Both the position numbers and the translations under genes were made by a program. The notes below the pieces were generated by a model that saw only the letters and a program-made list of their open reading frames with translations, was not told the origin of the DNA and searched no databases. Below are positions 12,001-24,400 of a DNA stretch of 64,000 nt, in pieces; within the stretch, counting starts at the first letter, position 1; every line of letters begins with the position of its first letter. The stretch is from NCBI GenBank assembly GCA_900491605.1, contig UESW01001799.1:362504-426503 (forward strand), read 5' to 3'. The stretch is from Calamus simplicifolius (taxonomy: Eukaryota > Streptophyta > Magnoliopsida > Arecales > Arecaceae).

Positions 12001-12716
12001 GATTTAACATTGCTATTATACTTTGCGATAGATGATTGAGGTCAGATGTTATTTAATCTATTATATTTAATATATTAAAAGCATATTAAATATGTCTATA
12101 TTTTGAATTTATAGTTCATAGAATCACATATTTTATGTTATACTTTCATATTATAATGTAATATAATAAGTAGAGGTAGACTTGGCTACATTCGAATGTA
12201 GCTAAAATCAGGATTCGGTCATCTTTTTCATCCTTGGATCCACACAAATTCCAAAGTCATCCCACCTTTTTCATCATTTTCATCTTTGAGATCTGTAAAC
12301 TTTATGGATTCAAGAGTGAAAGAAATGGTCGGATCTATTATATTATGTTATATTAATACACAGTATATTTATGCAAATTCAAACATGCCAAAATGTTTAC
12401 TTCATTCACTTACCTTAATCAACCCTAATGACCCCCATGAACAGAATCCTAAGAATGGAAAAACCATACATTGATTTCCTTCCTAACAACCACATATGGC
12501 TAGAGTCTAGATCAATCAAAACAAGATAAAGCAAATGAAATGCATTTTTAACTCGAAATACACACAAAGAGGTATCCCAAATTGGGCAATTTCATAATCT
12601 TGGATATACGTTAAAAAAGATAAGACACCCATAAATAAAATTAGAACAAAGATTGCATAGGGCAGCTGAGCTGAAGACATGACTCTACAGTGTCAACTAC
12701 ATCTTGTCTAGAAAGC
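9017..12716. other. Intergenic, no gene firmly seen
   Basis: AT-rich. It contains poly-T and poly-A runs (9844-9858, 10331-10347), a short (TTAA)n-like run at 10795-10813, and a CATG-rich patch at 11680-11790. A minus-strand stretch at about 10700-10570 is preceded by a good acceptor (TCATGTCTCAG|GCC) and reads ALMNASIFARAKSG, but I cannot join it to any other exon. Confidence 0.4.
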
Positions 12717-13031
12717 TGTTATGATCTAGATATTTTAGGTTAATAATATTTTGTTATTGAGAAAGTTTAAATTTGTCATATTTTTGGGTATGTTTTACTT
12801 TGCTTGAGTCAATCACTTGTTTGTTTAGAAGTCAATTAAGATTTTATGGGTCTATGCATTGTATCAATTCTATGCACCAAGATATTCATGAAGTGAAAAC
12901 ATGTTTTAATGGAAGTTAACCACCCTTGAGGTGGTCCCTAGGAGGTCTAGATCCTCCAGAAGCAATCCATATTCTTCCCCCTTTGTCTCCATATTTTTAA
13001 ATTTTTATTAAGATACAACATGATTGTATCG
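12717..13031 (+). repeat. 5' LTR of the deleted element
   Basis: Begins TGTTATGATCTAG and ends near TTGTATCG. It matches 13811-14111 throughout, including TTAGGTTAATAATAT and CTCCATATTTTTA. Confidence 0.7.
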
Positions 13032-13810
13032 AAATTTCCATCCCAACCATGGTAACATGTTCATGAAATCTCAAGAAGCAATTGTAGGGGAGTGATGCTT
13101 GATACAATCACCTGCACAAGGAATTTATTGACATATATAATGATATCAAATGTCTATTGGCAAAGTACATACCACAAGCTTCTAATGCAGCAAAGACAGA
13201 GATAAAGTTGAAGATGAAAACCACACTCATCAATGATCTGGCCAAAAATGATTGTAAGATTGAAAATCAAGCTTCTAATTCAACAGCTTGATCATTGAAG
13301 AATCATTAGCTTCTGATTCAACTATCAATGGAGGTATGTATGATGTGATTATGAAAGATTTAATCATTGATCAAATCATGGAAGGCATGATCATGAAGAA
13401 TTCAATGATTGAAAAACAAAGGGAGGTGATCAAAAGTCCAAACATTGAAGCAACAAATTTTGCTTTATCAAAGATGGTGGCCAAATTTCAGCCATATGAG
13501 GATCCCTTTCCTGTTCCTTGTACAAATCCATGAGCATATGCCATCTCTTGTTTGATTTCGAGTCAATGATCAACAAAGGTAAAAGTCATGATCAACCACC
13601 AACAACTCAGCAGGTCAGTCATTGTATCAGCATATAAGAAGAAAAGAGCCACTCTGGTGGAGGTGCATTAGCACACCTCGTCATGTTGTTTGATCAAAGG
13701 AAATATCTTTTATTCACATTAAATTTCAAATTTTCATTTAGGTCTAGCCTCTGATTCCAGTCTTAGTTGTTCCATCCTTGAGGGAAAGATTGGTTTTCAA
13801 GGGGGAAGAA

Positions 13811-14111
13811 TGATATGATATAGATATATTAGGTTAATAATATCTTATTATTAGGAAAGTTTATATTTGTTTTCCTTTTGGGCATCTTCTATTCTTCTTG
13901 CTTGAGTCTAATAATTGTTGTATTAGGAGTTGATTAAGGGGCGATAAGTATTTATATTGTAGTAATTCTGTGGACCAAGATAAACCATGTTTACAACCAC
14001 CCTCAAAGTGGTCTCAAGGAGGTTTGGATCCTCTCAAGGCAATCTATCCCCCCCACTCTCCCTAATCTCCATATTTTTATATTTTTATTAGGATATGACA
14101 AGATCATATCA
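13811..14111 (+). repeat. 3' LTR of the deleted element
   Basis: TGATAT..ATATCA ends, directly after the polypurine tract at 13799-13810. Contains a TTTTATATTTTTATTAGG segment near its 3' end, as the other LTR does. Confidence 0.75.
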
Positions 14112-15373
14112 AATACTCAAAAGATCTTACAAGACAACAAATAAGACCAAATCTTAAACAATGAATTAGAATTAGGAATATAAAATGAGCATTGCAAAGT
14201 GTCATGTCACTAATCTATGATTCAGATAGGATGGATGAATTTTTTTTTTTCCTTCAAAAAGAAAAAGGCACATTGAGGGAATCCTAGGTATCATATAACG
14301 AAAATATCATTGGTTGATAAATTACAATCCAAAATCCTACCAATCATTGTTTCAAGCTAAATCAAGGCCTTGCCAATTCTAATCATACATAACCTTGACT
14401 AATCCTAATCCCTTCCATTCACGCTTCTCTAAATTCACTGAAGGAAGCAGTTGCCTTCTTAATCCCACATTTCCCAATATAAACCCCACCTGTACAACTG
14501 ATCATAACCAACACCCTGAAAACCTAGAAGCATCGAAACAATTAAACTATAGATTGAGGACAACAAGCCCTTTTATCAATTCAGTATCTCTTTAATCCTG
14601 AATTAGCCTTGCAAACATTAGTCTTGCATCAAGAGTGTCAGAGCAGTCCATTTCATTTTGATACACTGATCTCTCTGTACAATAAAACAGCCACGCCTAA
14701 ATCGCCCTTTTCTACTGCACTGTTCAACCACCGTACAAGGGTAAATAAATTGAGATTATGCCATTACAACAGTAGCCCACCCTGCTTTCCCATTGAACGC
14801 CACAAAAGCTCTCACCTTTTCATGCCATCAAGAATGGCAGAAATCATCAAACTCTTCTTTTGGGCTTGTCTCCCTCTTTTCATCAAAGCCAAAGAAAACA
14901 ATTTCGAACAAGAAACGTTAAAAAGAAAAGAAATCTTACTATAGTAAAGACACATTGAAAAGGGAAAGGCATCAACATTGATAACTATCGAAATCTCATC
15001 CAAGAACTAATAAAAGATTCGAAAAAAAGAAAGAAAGATATCATTTGAACGGTGCTGGATAGGAATCAAGGGGAGGAGATTCGAACGGGAAACGAGAGCT
15101 TGAAGAATGTTCCGGTGAAATGGCACTACTTCCGCGTTGCTCGGAAGGAAGAGGAAGCGGAGGAGGAGGGGCGAGGGGTTCGCTCCACCTCCAATTGGAA
15201 AGTATTTGGAGCAGCCTCCTTCCATGCCGCCGCTCCACCGCCCGCGTTTCCCGAGTGATTTTATAAGCCTCCAATTTTGTACAGCTCCAATAATTCGTTC
15301 GTGCGCAGATCTACGCCATAGGATTTGTTCATGAATCCTGAATCGCATATACGTGGCGAATCATTTCGTTCGT
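14112..15373. other. Intergenic with a GC-richer segment; possible minus-strand transcript start
   Basis: 14112-14800 shows nothing recognisable. 15040-15340 is clearly GC-richer. On the minus strand a TATA-like TTATAAAAT (15258-15266) is followed by a CT-rich leader-like segment. A donor-like AAAAG|GTGAGAG lies near 14814 after the short frame MISAILDGMK. No complete gene model can be built and no protein family is recognised. Confidence 0.3.
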
Positions 15374-16186
15374 GGAAAAGACTTCGTCCACGGCATCCTA
15401 TACGTATAATATTTATTAAAAAATATTAAAAATATTAAAGACAACTTTATAACAATCTAAGAAAAAAAAATTTCGATGCACAATTTTAAACAATCGTTTA
15501 AAGTAAAAAAATTATGACATATTAGTTTTAAACTTACGACATCGTAGTTATAAATTTATGACACATTTCAAAAAAAAAATAGTTATTAATGCACGTCACG
15601 TCAAAATTAAGACATCCATTAAAAAAATTTACTACATTCTAATTTTAAACTTACAACACCGTAGTTATAAAATTAAGACAAAACAAAAAAAATATTACGA
15701 CACCCAGTTTTAAACCTACGACCCTGTAGTTATAAAATTACGATACCTATTCTAAAAATGTGTCTATACACAAATTTCAAAAAAAAAGCTGAACGGATAT
15801 TATTGCACGTCAGACAGTTTTTTTTTTTAAATTTATATACAGAGACACCTTTTCTGAACGGATGTCTTAAGTTTAAAACTAGGGTGTTGTAAGTTTAAAA
15901 ACTAGGATATCGTAATTTTTTTTACTTTCTGAACTGTTGTCTTAATTTTATAACTACGATGTGTAAGTTTAAAACTAGGGTGTCGTAATTTTTTTTTTTG
16001 CTTTCAGACGGGTGTCTTAACTTTATAACTACAGTGTCGTAAATTTAAAACTGAAATATTGTAATTTTTTCCTTAAGATATTGTAAAGGTATCTTAATAT
16101 TTTTTAATGGATATCGATCAATAAAAAAAGATAGTGCAACCCACATAAAATTTACTGCACCGAAAGCGATGTACAAAAACTTTTCC
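15374..16186. mobile_element. Mutator-like foldback element, copy A
   Basis: Terminal inverted repeats GGAAAAGACTT.. (15374) and ..AAAACTTTTCC (16186) are flanked by 9-bp direct repeats TTCGTTCGT (15365-15373) and TTCGTTCAT (16187-16195), 8 of 9 identical. The interior is a palindrome made of short repeated words such as TTACGACACC, TAGTTATAAAATTA and CCGTTCAGAAA, in one orientation on the left half and inverted on the right. There is no coding capacity. A 9-bp duplication is the hallmark of Mutator-like transposition; assignment to that superfamily is inference. Confidence 0.75.
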
Positions 16187-16195
16187 TTCGTTCAT

Positions 16196-18005
16196 TGCAT
16201 CGAAACCATGTATAAACTTTTCAAAGCCTTCAAAGAGTTACATGCAGTGCATGGGCTAGCTCAGGCTGGCCCGACAAAGCCCAATCATGAAGCCCAATAA
16301 GGTTCAACTACGACCCCTCTCAAGAGAAAGGTTGACCCAAACCTCCTACTCTGCTTCTTTTTATTTTTTATTTTTATATCTATTATCCTATATTTTAATT
16401 TATTTTTTTTGTGGATGTAAAAGTAATATATTTGAATATTAGAAGACTTATATGTGCCATTTAACAAAGAAATGACCAGTCTAAGCTCATAAAGGAGTTT
16501 CAATGACCATATGTTCGTAAGTGCATGCATAATAATGACACCTATGATGCATAGCTAGAAGGGCTCCAAATGGTTTGAATAAAGCGATTCTTCAACTTGG
16601 CCCCAAAATAACTAGACTGATTCATATCTAAAAAAACCTATGAATTGGATTGGATTACAAAATTAAACCTTATTTAATTTTAATTTAGTTCCAACCCTGT
16701 ATTTTTTATTCGATTCTAATTTAGATTAATAGAAAATAAGTTCAACTCGATTCGATCCATAAACCTTAAATTTCTAATTCTAACTATCCTTTATTACCAT
16801 TATATTTATCAATTTATTAAATAAATCCTTATTAAAAATTAATTCTTTTTTTATCTTAACAATTAGATCTTCTCTCATCTATTTTCGCTCTATTATTTAT
16901 TTTAATAAACTCTTATTTATAATGCTTTCTAATATATCAATATATTTTAAAAACATAATTTATAAACCTAGAAGAGGAGATGAAAAAATCAAAGGTTTTT
17001 GAATAGAAATTTAAGTTTAAGTCAACTCTTTATAATCTTATATATAAATTTTTAAAAATTTATATTTAATTATTAATTAAAATTTTTTTGTTATAAAATA
17101 ATAATTAAATATTTGATTCAAATGGAAATACAACTTGATTCGAATCGAGATCGGGATTGTTCTTGACTCTGAATGAGCTCAAATAACCTATTGGGTTTTG
17201 ATTCTACTATAAATAGATTGGATTTGGATCTAAAATTATGATATGAACCCGAAGAAGAAATAGAGTCAAACAGATGCAACCCAATGTAACCTATTTGCAG
17301 CTCTTCATATCTATTAATACGAGGTCGGATAGCTCAAGTGAAGCAAGCATGCATATATCACGACAAATCTCCATGTAGTAGCATCCAAGGCCTAGGATGC
17401 CGGATGGACTCCACTCCAAGGATCAAAAGAAATGAGAATTATTTAATGCTAATTCTTCTTAAAATAATAGACATCACTATCCACCGATGACCGGAATCAT
17501 CCAGAAAATGAAATTCTATTCTTTATTTGATCGTGCACACCCTTTAAAAAAGTCGTACAAAGAAAGGTACATGCCCATATTTATTTTTTGAATTAAATAG
17601 CCAACTGTCGCATGTGAAGGTAATGCACTCGAACAAATCAACACAACTTCATGCAAGCGTTCACGTTGACATGTATGCTCATCTTATTTATTTGCATGGG
17701 CGACGATATTTTTTTTGGATCCTAATCGAACTTTCCTCGTAGTCCCAATAAACCGAATGACCATGGCAAATGGCCCGCATAGCAAGGCTACGTTCACGTG
17801 AATCAAAGTCAATTAAAAAGAAAAATCTTTCGCTAATGGAAAGGATAATAAAAAACAGTGGCATAGGAAACAGATTCTCGTCAATCTATTCCTCCTTTGT
17901 TTGCAAAATCTAACATGGATTGCTGTGGGCTCCGTGTCTTTCTTCAACGGTTCGTACATTTCAGAAAAAAGATTAACCGGAATCATGTGAAAGCCCCTGG
18001 CTATA
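16196..18005. other. Intergenic, no gene seen
   Basis: Very AT-rich from 16350 to 17130. Words such as GATTCGAATCGAGATCGGG (about 17137-17155) resemble decayed foldback repeats, but no boundaries are clear. Confidence 0.45.
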
Positions 18006-18630
18006 GCCCTGTAATTAAGCCAAGTCGGTCCTGACCTACTCGAGACTCAGCTTGATAAAACTCATTTGTGTTTGGCTTATCATATAAATAAATTGAGCTT
18101 GAGCTTTCATTTTAGAGCTCGTTTAACAAACGAGTCGAACTTGAATACAGAAGCAAATTCGATTAAGAGCTCGCGAGACAGCTCGATTAAGAGCTCATAA
18201 GACGGCTCAATTAAAAGCTCGCGAGCTGGCTCAATTAGAAGCTTATGAACAAGATGTCCTTTTATCTTCTCTGTTTTTTCATCTTTTCTAACTACTCTTT
18301 GGGTTTAAGAATTAAGACTTTTTTTTTTTTTTCTCTTTCGAGCCAAGCTTTAAACAAGCTTACTTTGAATCGACCTTGAAACAAGCTCAATTCAAACTCA
18401 AGTTTGAAACGAGCTTTTTTTAAGTCGAGCTTGTCGAGCTTTCTAATCATACTAAATGAACAAGCACGAGCCAAGTTCAGATCAAGCCCAAACTTTTTGT
18501 AATCAAGTTCGAGTCAAACTTGAACAAAATTTTTCAAATTTAAACGAGCTCGAGCTTAAGCTTAAGTATTTATTAATAACCTGAGCTTGAGCATGAAATA
18601 GCTCGGCTCAGCTTGGCTCGATTACAGCCC
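18006..18630. repeat. GAGCTCG-rich foldback repeat (MITE-like)
   Basis: Left end GCCCTGTAATTAAGCCAAG and right end CTTGGCTCGATTACAGCCC are inverted repeats. Between them the words AGCTCG, CGAGCTTGAGC and AACTTGAA recur in both orientations, making the segment able to fold on itself. GGGCTGTAATCGAGCC-type ends are familiar from non-coding plant repeats. No target duplication was fixed. Confidence 0.6.
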
Positions 18631-20773
18631 TAGCCAAGCCATTTTTCTACGAGAGCCTTCCACAAGTTGCTTAGGCCATAAGATTTTATATTGGCTGATC
18701 AGCTGTCAAAGCCTCTGTGACAAAGGAATGAAGCCCTTTCCTTTTTTTTTTTCTTAAAAAAATTACATATAATTTAAAAATAATAGCTTGGTGTTGGTCT
18801 GGCATCATTATTATTTTATATCTTTATGTCCCTATAAATTTTATAGTAAAATATCAATATTGAAAACAGTATTTGTACAAAACTTTTGTTATTAATTTGT
18901 TATTATTATTTCCATTTTGCTTCCAACAATAAAAAGCTAAAAGTTTTACAAATAATTTAAGAAATAAAAGAATTTCATCATTCATGTTGTTTAGCCTGAT
19001 TTGTTTTTCTCATTGATTTTTTTTAAAAAAATAAAAATAAAAATAAAAGCAATATCAAATAATCAAAATAAATAATCTGAATGGCAGTGATTCGATAATG
19101 CCACTATCTTTTTGATCCATTATTTTGCATCATAAAAATAAATAATGCCAGTGATACATGTTATTGTCTTGATCCTTTTAACTGTCTCAGTCTACACAAA
19201 TTTGGATGCCATTATGATTGCTTGTACAAAGATAAAATATATTAAGGATATCTCAACCATTCTAAATATTCTTAAGCCATCCATTTCAACAAAGCCGAGC
19301 GTGAGACCTCCAACCATCTTGAATATTCTATGACAATTGCTTTCAACAAAGACAAACCCATACCATGATTCATCTGGGCTCTCATCATTCACTTAGGTTG
19401 CCCAGTAATCAAAATAAAACAAGAAACAAAAAATTCATCCTTTATTGCTTTTGGCATTACTTTTCAATTGGTGCGTTGTGACATGGAAGTAAGGCTGAGC
19501 CTAAACAAAATCTTTTCGTTTTCTGAGAAGCCAAGTGAAAACCTTGATGCTCAGAGTAAGCATAGTTTGCAAGGAGACTTGAAAATTTTGAAATGGTCAC
19601 AAGTACAGTTCTAGAATATATAAATTAGTTTATAAAATTATAAGTTTGCTTTTTATGAGAAAATTGGCTGCATTCTGTAAGGGCTCTTAATCAACTTCGT
19701 CCATGCTGATAAATATTATATTTTGCAAGAGAATCCTCTGCCGAATGCACCATCCGGCTGTGTACAGTTTATTTTTTATAGAAACCAAAACAACTACTTT
19801 AAATATTTCTCTGATCTACCTACTCTCAAGTTGCAAATTGGTCCACCTCCCATTATATTATCTTAACATGAGACCTATGGTGTTCTTAGGGCCTTTCTTT
19901 GTTTTTTTTTTTTTTTGGCATGTTTGAAGTTTAAACTATGAGGTAAGACAAAGCCAATTAATTTTTACGGTAGAGGACAACAATGCATCAAGACACTCTT
20001 TCAGCCAAAAGAGTCAAAAAAAAAAAATAATAATAATAATCAAACTCTTCTGCTGACCAGGTGATTGTTGGCAAGCAAGTCACAAATATTTCCAGTCTAA
20101 CCAGTTGAACCTCGTCCAAACCTTTCATTGTCTTTTGAATTTTCCCTTGGAAGTCATCACAATTGTTTTCTGTCCAACCAGTTGAGCCTGCTTGAAACCT
20201 TTCAGTGTCTTTGATTTTTCATAAAACTCATCAATCTTGGTGGCATTCCTAACCATGTTGCACCTATTTTCAGAATAACCACTTGGAATTCTCCTAGATT
20301 ACCTTACAAAATTATTATAAGTGCATCAGACAACCTACCGCATTTAAATGAGAGCAGCTATTGGAAACTAAATCTCAACTAGTGCACAACTAAAATCAGC
20401 AAGTTATTAGACAAGATTACCTGGAAATTTGAAGCTAACTACTTCTCATATCTTGCAGGTGATTGATGAGGTCTGTCCATCTTAACAAGTTCCATCCTAG
20501 CATCAGATAAGGCACTTGCTGACTCATCCAAGGAACTAAGAAAGAGAGATGGATTGGGATGATTGTCTTCATTTGATGTTCGGTTTTAAGTGTATAATCT
20601 GTTCACATATGGCTAAATCAAAAAACCTATCCGAATTTTGTATACATGACCTCAATGTGCAAACAAGTTGTATAACAATGGCATTACCAAAATCCTGGTT
20701 AATCCAAAACAGAAAGAGAGCAGACTCATGAGAATCACTGCTGCTTTTATCCCAGAAAAATAATGCAGAGCTT
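18631..20773. other. Intergenic region downstream of the ethylene receptor
   Basis: Probably includes the receptor's 3' UTR next to 20773, but no clear AATAAA was found on the minus strand. About 20091-20222 holds an imperfect duplication (CCAGTTGA.CC..CTTTCA.TGTCTTT twice, about 76 bp apart). No gene is recognised. Confidence 0.45.
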
Positions 20774-21412
20774 CTAAGTGTTTTGAAGGACTTTGTGCAG
20801 CTCTTCTCCCATTGCCTGTAGAGTGGCTGGTTTTCGTATCAGACCATTCATCCCAGCCTGCAAGCACTTATCCATTAAATCCTCAGTGCTTGCAGTCAGA
20901 GCCACGATTGATGGCCAGCACCTGCTCCTGAACTTCCTGATTCTCATGGCTACTTCAAAACCGTCCATTATGGGCATGTTCAGGTCCACCATTACAAGCT
21001 GAAAAGGTGTAACAGCAGTCCCAAAGGAGCTCAGGCATTGGATGCCAGACGTGACGGAGAAGACTGAGCAACCTAGTTTCTCAAGGAGCCTTTGAGTAAC
21101 AGCTTTGTTGACATCGTCATTATCAGCCAAGAGAACCCTGAGGCCTTTGAAATTAGGGATTGAAAATGTATGATAGAGACCTGGGGACTCTCCTGCATCA
21201 GAGATTGGATTGAGAGGTTGCAGCTGGAATTGGATAACAAGCATTATGCTTTCTGCAATGCCTTGGGAATTTGTAACTGCCCAAATGTTTCCCTGCATCA
21301 TCTGCAAATCAAAAGAAGAAATATTAAGGACGAAGAACATTAAAAAAAAAAAAACAGTCGCCAAAATTTGATGTGCTTCCTTGAACAATATCTAAATTAC
21401 AAAATAGAAAAT

Positions 21413-21478
<66 letters not shown>

Positions 21479-24400
21479 TAAAAATAATGATGTGCACAAC
21501 TAGCAGCTGGAAATATGGGAGTTGCGCAATGCTAAAAGGAACCAACTTTGTGGCAGATCAATGATGGCCCCAGAAGAAAGAAGGCTAAGGCACTGGGATG
21601 GGCAAAGAAACTTGCATCCCTAGGAATTGAATGGCAGTAATTCCATCAGTTTGAAAGGATAAATTGTGGTTCTTATGCACTAAACAATTGATACATTTAT
21701 TTCTATTATCAGCTCCTACTCCTTTTGTTGCTTCTGTTCATCTAGACTTCTTCTAGACCTAGGGGAATTTAAAGGGCTACATCTCAGTTTGATGAATTTG
21801 TGTGTAATTAGCGAGGCATACTTCCTGCCAATTTCTCTTTGATGTTGCATAAGAGTCCCCTCTTTTGCCTTGTTAATTAAAGCAGAATATTTACACCAAT
21901 TAACAAAAGGTTGATGTCATGTTATGAGCTGGATATGAGGAGTACCCCAATTTTCTCTGGTTCTTCCTTCCATCTTCTTCTTAGTCTTCTTTGCATCTGA
22001 ATTTTGATGGACATTTTATAAACAGAAAACATTCCTTTTAGCTTCCCTGCCATCAAGGATTCAGTTGGGAGATTGGAAGGACAAACTGAGCTGAAAACAG
22101 AATGCTGATAGTTTCTTTTCAGTTAAATTTTGTTATACCACACCTATTCATGGAAGTCCTCTATCTTTTTTGCATATATTTGTGGAGAAACCCTCTTCCT
22201 GAAAAGTGTTTCTCTTGGTTGGCTATTAATAACAAGATACTGGCTACTGAGGACTTCACAGAAACTGGAATGCTCCACCTAATTGTCCTCCTCCTTACGA
22301 GCTGGAGGAGACCAGAGGTCATCTACTCTTGTACCTATTTTAACACTATTAGGAGGATTTTCTGTCAGATGCCTAAAATTCCCATGGTTCTTGCTGACCT
22401 TCTGCAGATGTGGACTAGGAGGAAGCACAAAAGTTCCCAGGAACTTGAAGAAGGGGATTGGCAACATGCTGATGTCCCTGTCTGGAATGCAGTGGAAGAA
22501 ATTTCAATGGTAAATAGTATTCAACAAGCCAGCCTACGGATAATATTATTTCCTTATTCATGGATTGAGCAAAAACCTCTTCAGAGAAGAAGTTACAGAT
22601 GCTAAAGCATGTTTTTAGGCGTTTTCTTTGCTGATTTGAATCTTGCTGTTGTGCTGCTGTTGTTTCCTGTTGGAGGTTGTTGCCTCTTTTTATTCCCTTC
22701 ATTTCTTTTTCCTCTTTTTCTATCTTCTTTCATCTTCCTTAATAAGCTTGGCCTAAATTTTCTTAACAAAAGGGAGAATTTCCCTGATTTTACTATATTA
22801 CACCTAAAGCCATTAAGTCGACACACCATAGATGGATTAAGGTTTTTAAGCTAAGGTACGCATTAAGGATATAACATGCACTAATGTTGAAACTCCAGAA
22901 AGTAACATTATTCTAGCTGAAAAATATGATAAATATTTTCATTACCCAAAATAATATGAAAAATTAAAAGTCAGGGAAAAAGATTCTATGCTTGAAAAAA
23001 GCAGAAGCATCCACTTGCAACTAACCACAATTTGAACAATCACAGAAAGAAGAGTTTTCAAGAAAATGTGAGTATTCTGGAGTATGAGAAACCAACCATT
23101 TTCATGGTGGTACTTAAAAAGTCCATGCATATCATCGCAGAACAATTTCTATCTAGTTCTTATAGCTAAAAACAGCTCTAAAGATTCAAGGTACTGCGAT
23201 AAATGTGATAACCAAAATTATGCTGCATATTAAACTAAACATGATACAAAATGTGATAACCAAAATTATGCTGCATATTAAACTGAACAAGGAACTAGTT
23301 TCCTTAGTTAAGAAACTGTTTAACAACTTCATGTGACAAAAAACAATATTTTTTTAAGTAGTTAATGACATGCAATCAGGCATACCTGCACAAGCTTCTT
23401 GCACATGCTGAAGTTGAGGCCTATCCCAAACCCTTCAGGATTGGGTTTTGGAGCTGGTTGAACTGTTGATGAACTTGGTTCATCATTTTGCAATCTTTTC
23501 ATTCCAATTTCAAACTTAACACAGGTATATCCATCGGAAAAGCTTGATTTCCATGGAACCCGTTCCTGATTTTGACCATCCTTGACCTCATCAGAGCTAA
23601 GCACCCTGAATGTAAAAAACCCTTTATCATGCCCATTTAATAGAGTAGCAATCATATGCAATATTACATGAAAAATCCGTTTCTCATCACCAATAACCCG
23701 ATCAGGCACTGCATCAACAACCTGAAATGCATAACCAATACCTCTACAATCACAAAGACATCTCGCAACACTAGCAGCTTCCTTAATCATAGAATGCAGC
23801 TGGAAGGATCTCATAACCAAAGATAAGTGCTCGCTGTTGACAGTAGATATATCCATAACATCATTAATCAGTGTTGACACGACACTACTGGTTTTTGCTA
23901 TTGTACTAACTACAAGCCTTTGTTCCTGGCTCAAATTTTCTTGTTGCATCATAGACAACAGACCTAATATGGAATGCATGGGCCTTTTCATCCCCTGGCT
24001 CATGGCCCTTTGGAAAGAGTTCCTTGCTTCACTTGCCATCATGGCACTCTGCTTTGCCTGCAGCAAAGCCCTGTTCTGCTTCTCCAATTTGTCTCTCATC
24101 AGCTGGGATTCCTCCAAAACTGCTGCATGAGAGAGGGCAACAGCAACCTGATCGGCCACTACTTCGATGATCTCCAGCTCCTGAGGTCTCCATACCCTTG
24201 AATCATCTCTAGGAAGGACCAAAACCAGTATTGCATAACTTGCTTCAACAATCTCAGGAGTCCCACCTTTGAAATTGGACACCTTTAACATTGGCATTCG
24301 TATAGCAGCCACAGCTCCTGGTTCGAGCGTACCTCCACTACTGGCAGAGGCAAGCATGGAGTCTGGCCTCAATATCTTCACTCCCTTGGTTTCCTTAATC

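Larger units (their letters stand above)
12717..14111 (+). mobile_element. Internally deleted LTR retrotransposon
   Basis: Two direct repeats of about 300 bp (12717-13031 and 13811-14111) flank 779 bp of internal DNA. The second begins TGATATGATATAG and ends ATCATATCA. It is preceded by a purine tract, AAGGGGGAAGAA, which sets the plus orientation. The end of the internal part resembles the end of a plant gypsy polyprotein (TTCAAGGGGGAAGAATGA). The internal DNA is too short for gag-pol; an open frame at 13288-13533 has no recognisable domain. The 5-bp flanks (AAAGC and AATAC) do not clearly match. Confidence 0.7.
21302..23385 (-). other. Intron 1 of the receptor coding region
   Basis: 2084 bp with GT..AG ends, placed before the receiver domain as in other subfamily II genes. 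It contains a (TA)n run, a LINE relic in opposite orientation and a 40-bp tandem duplication, all described separately. Confidence 0.9.

Noticed and set aside
16600..17300. Possible foldback repeat with GATTCGAATCGAG words
   Set aside because: No paired ends or target duplication could be found; similarity is limited to short AT-rich words.
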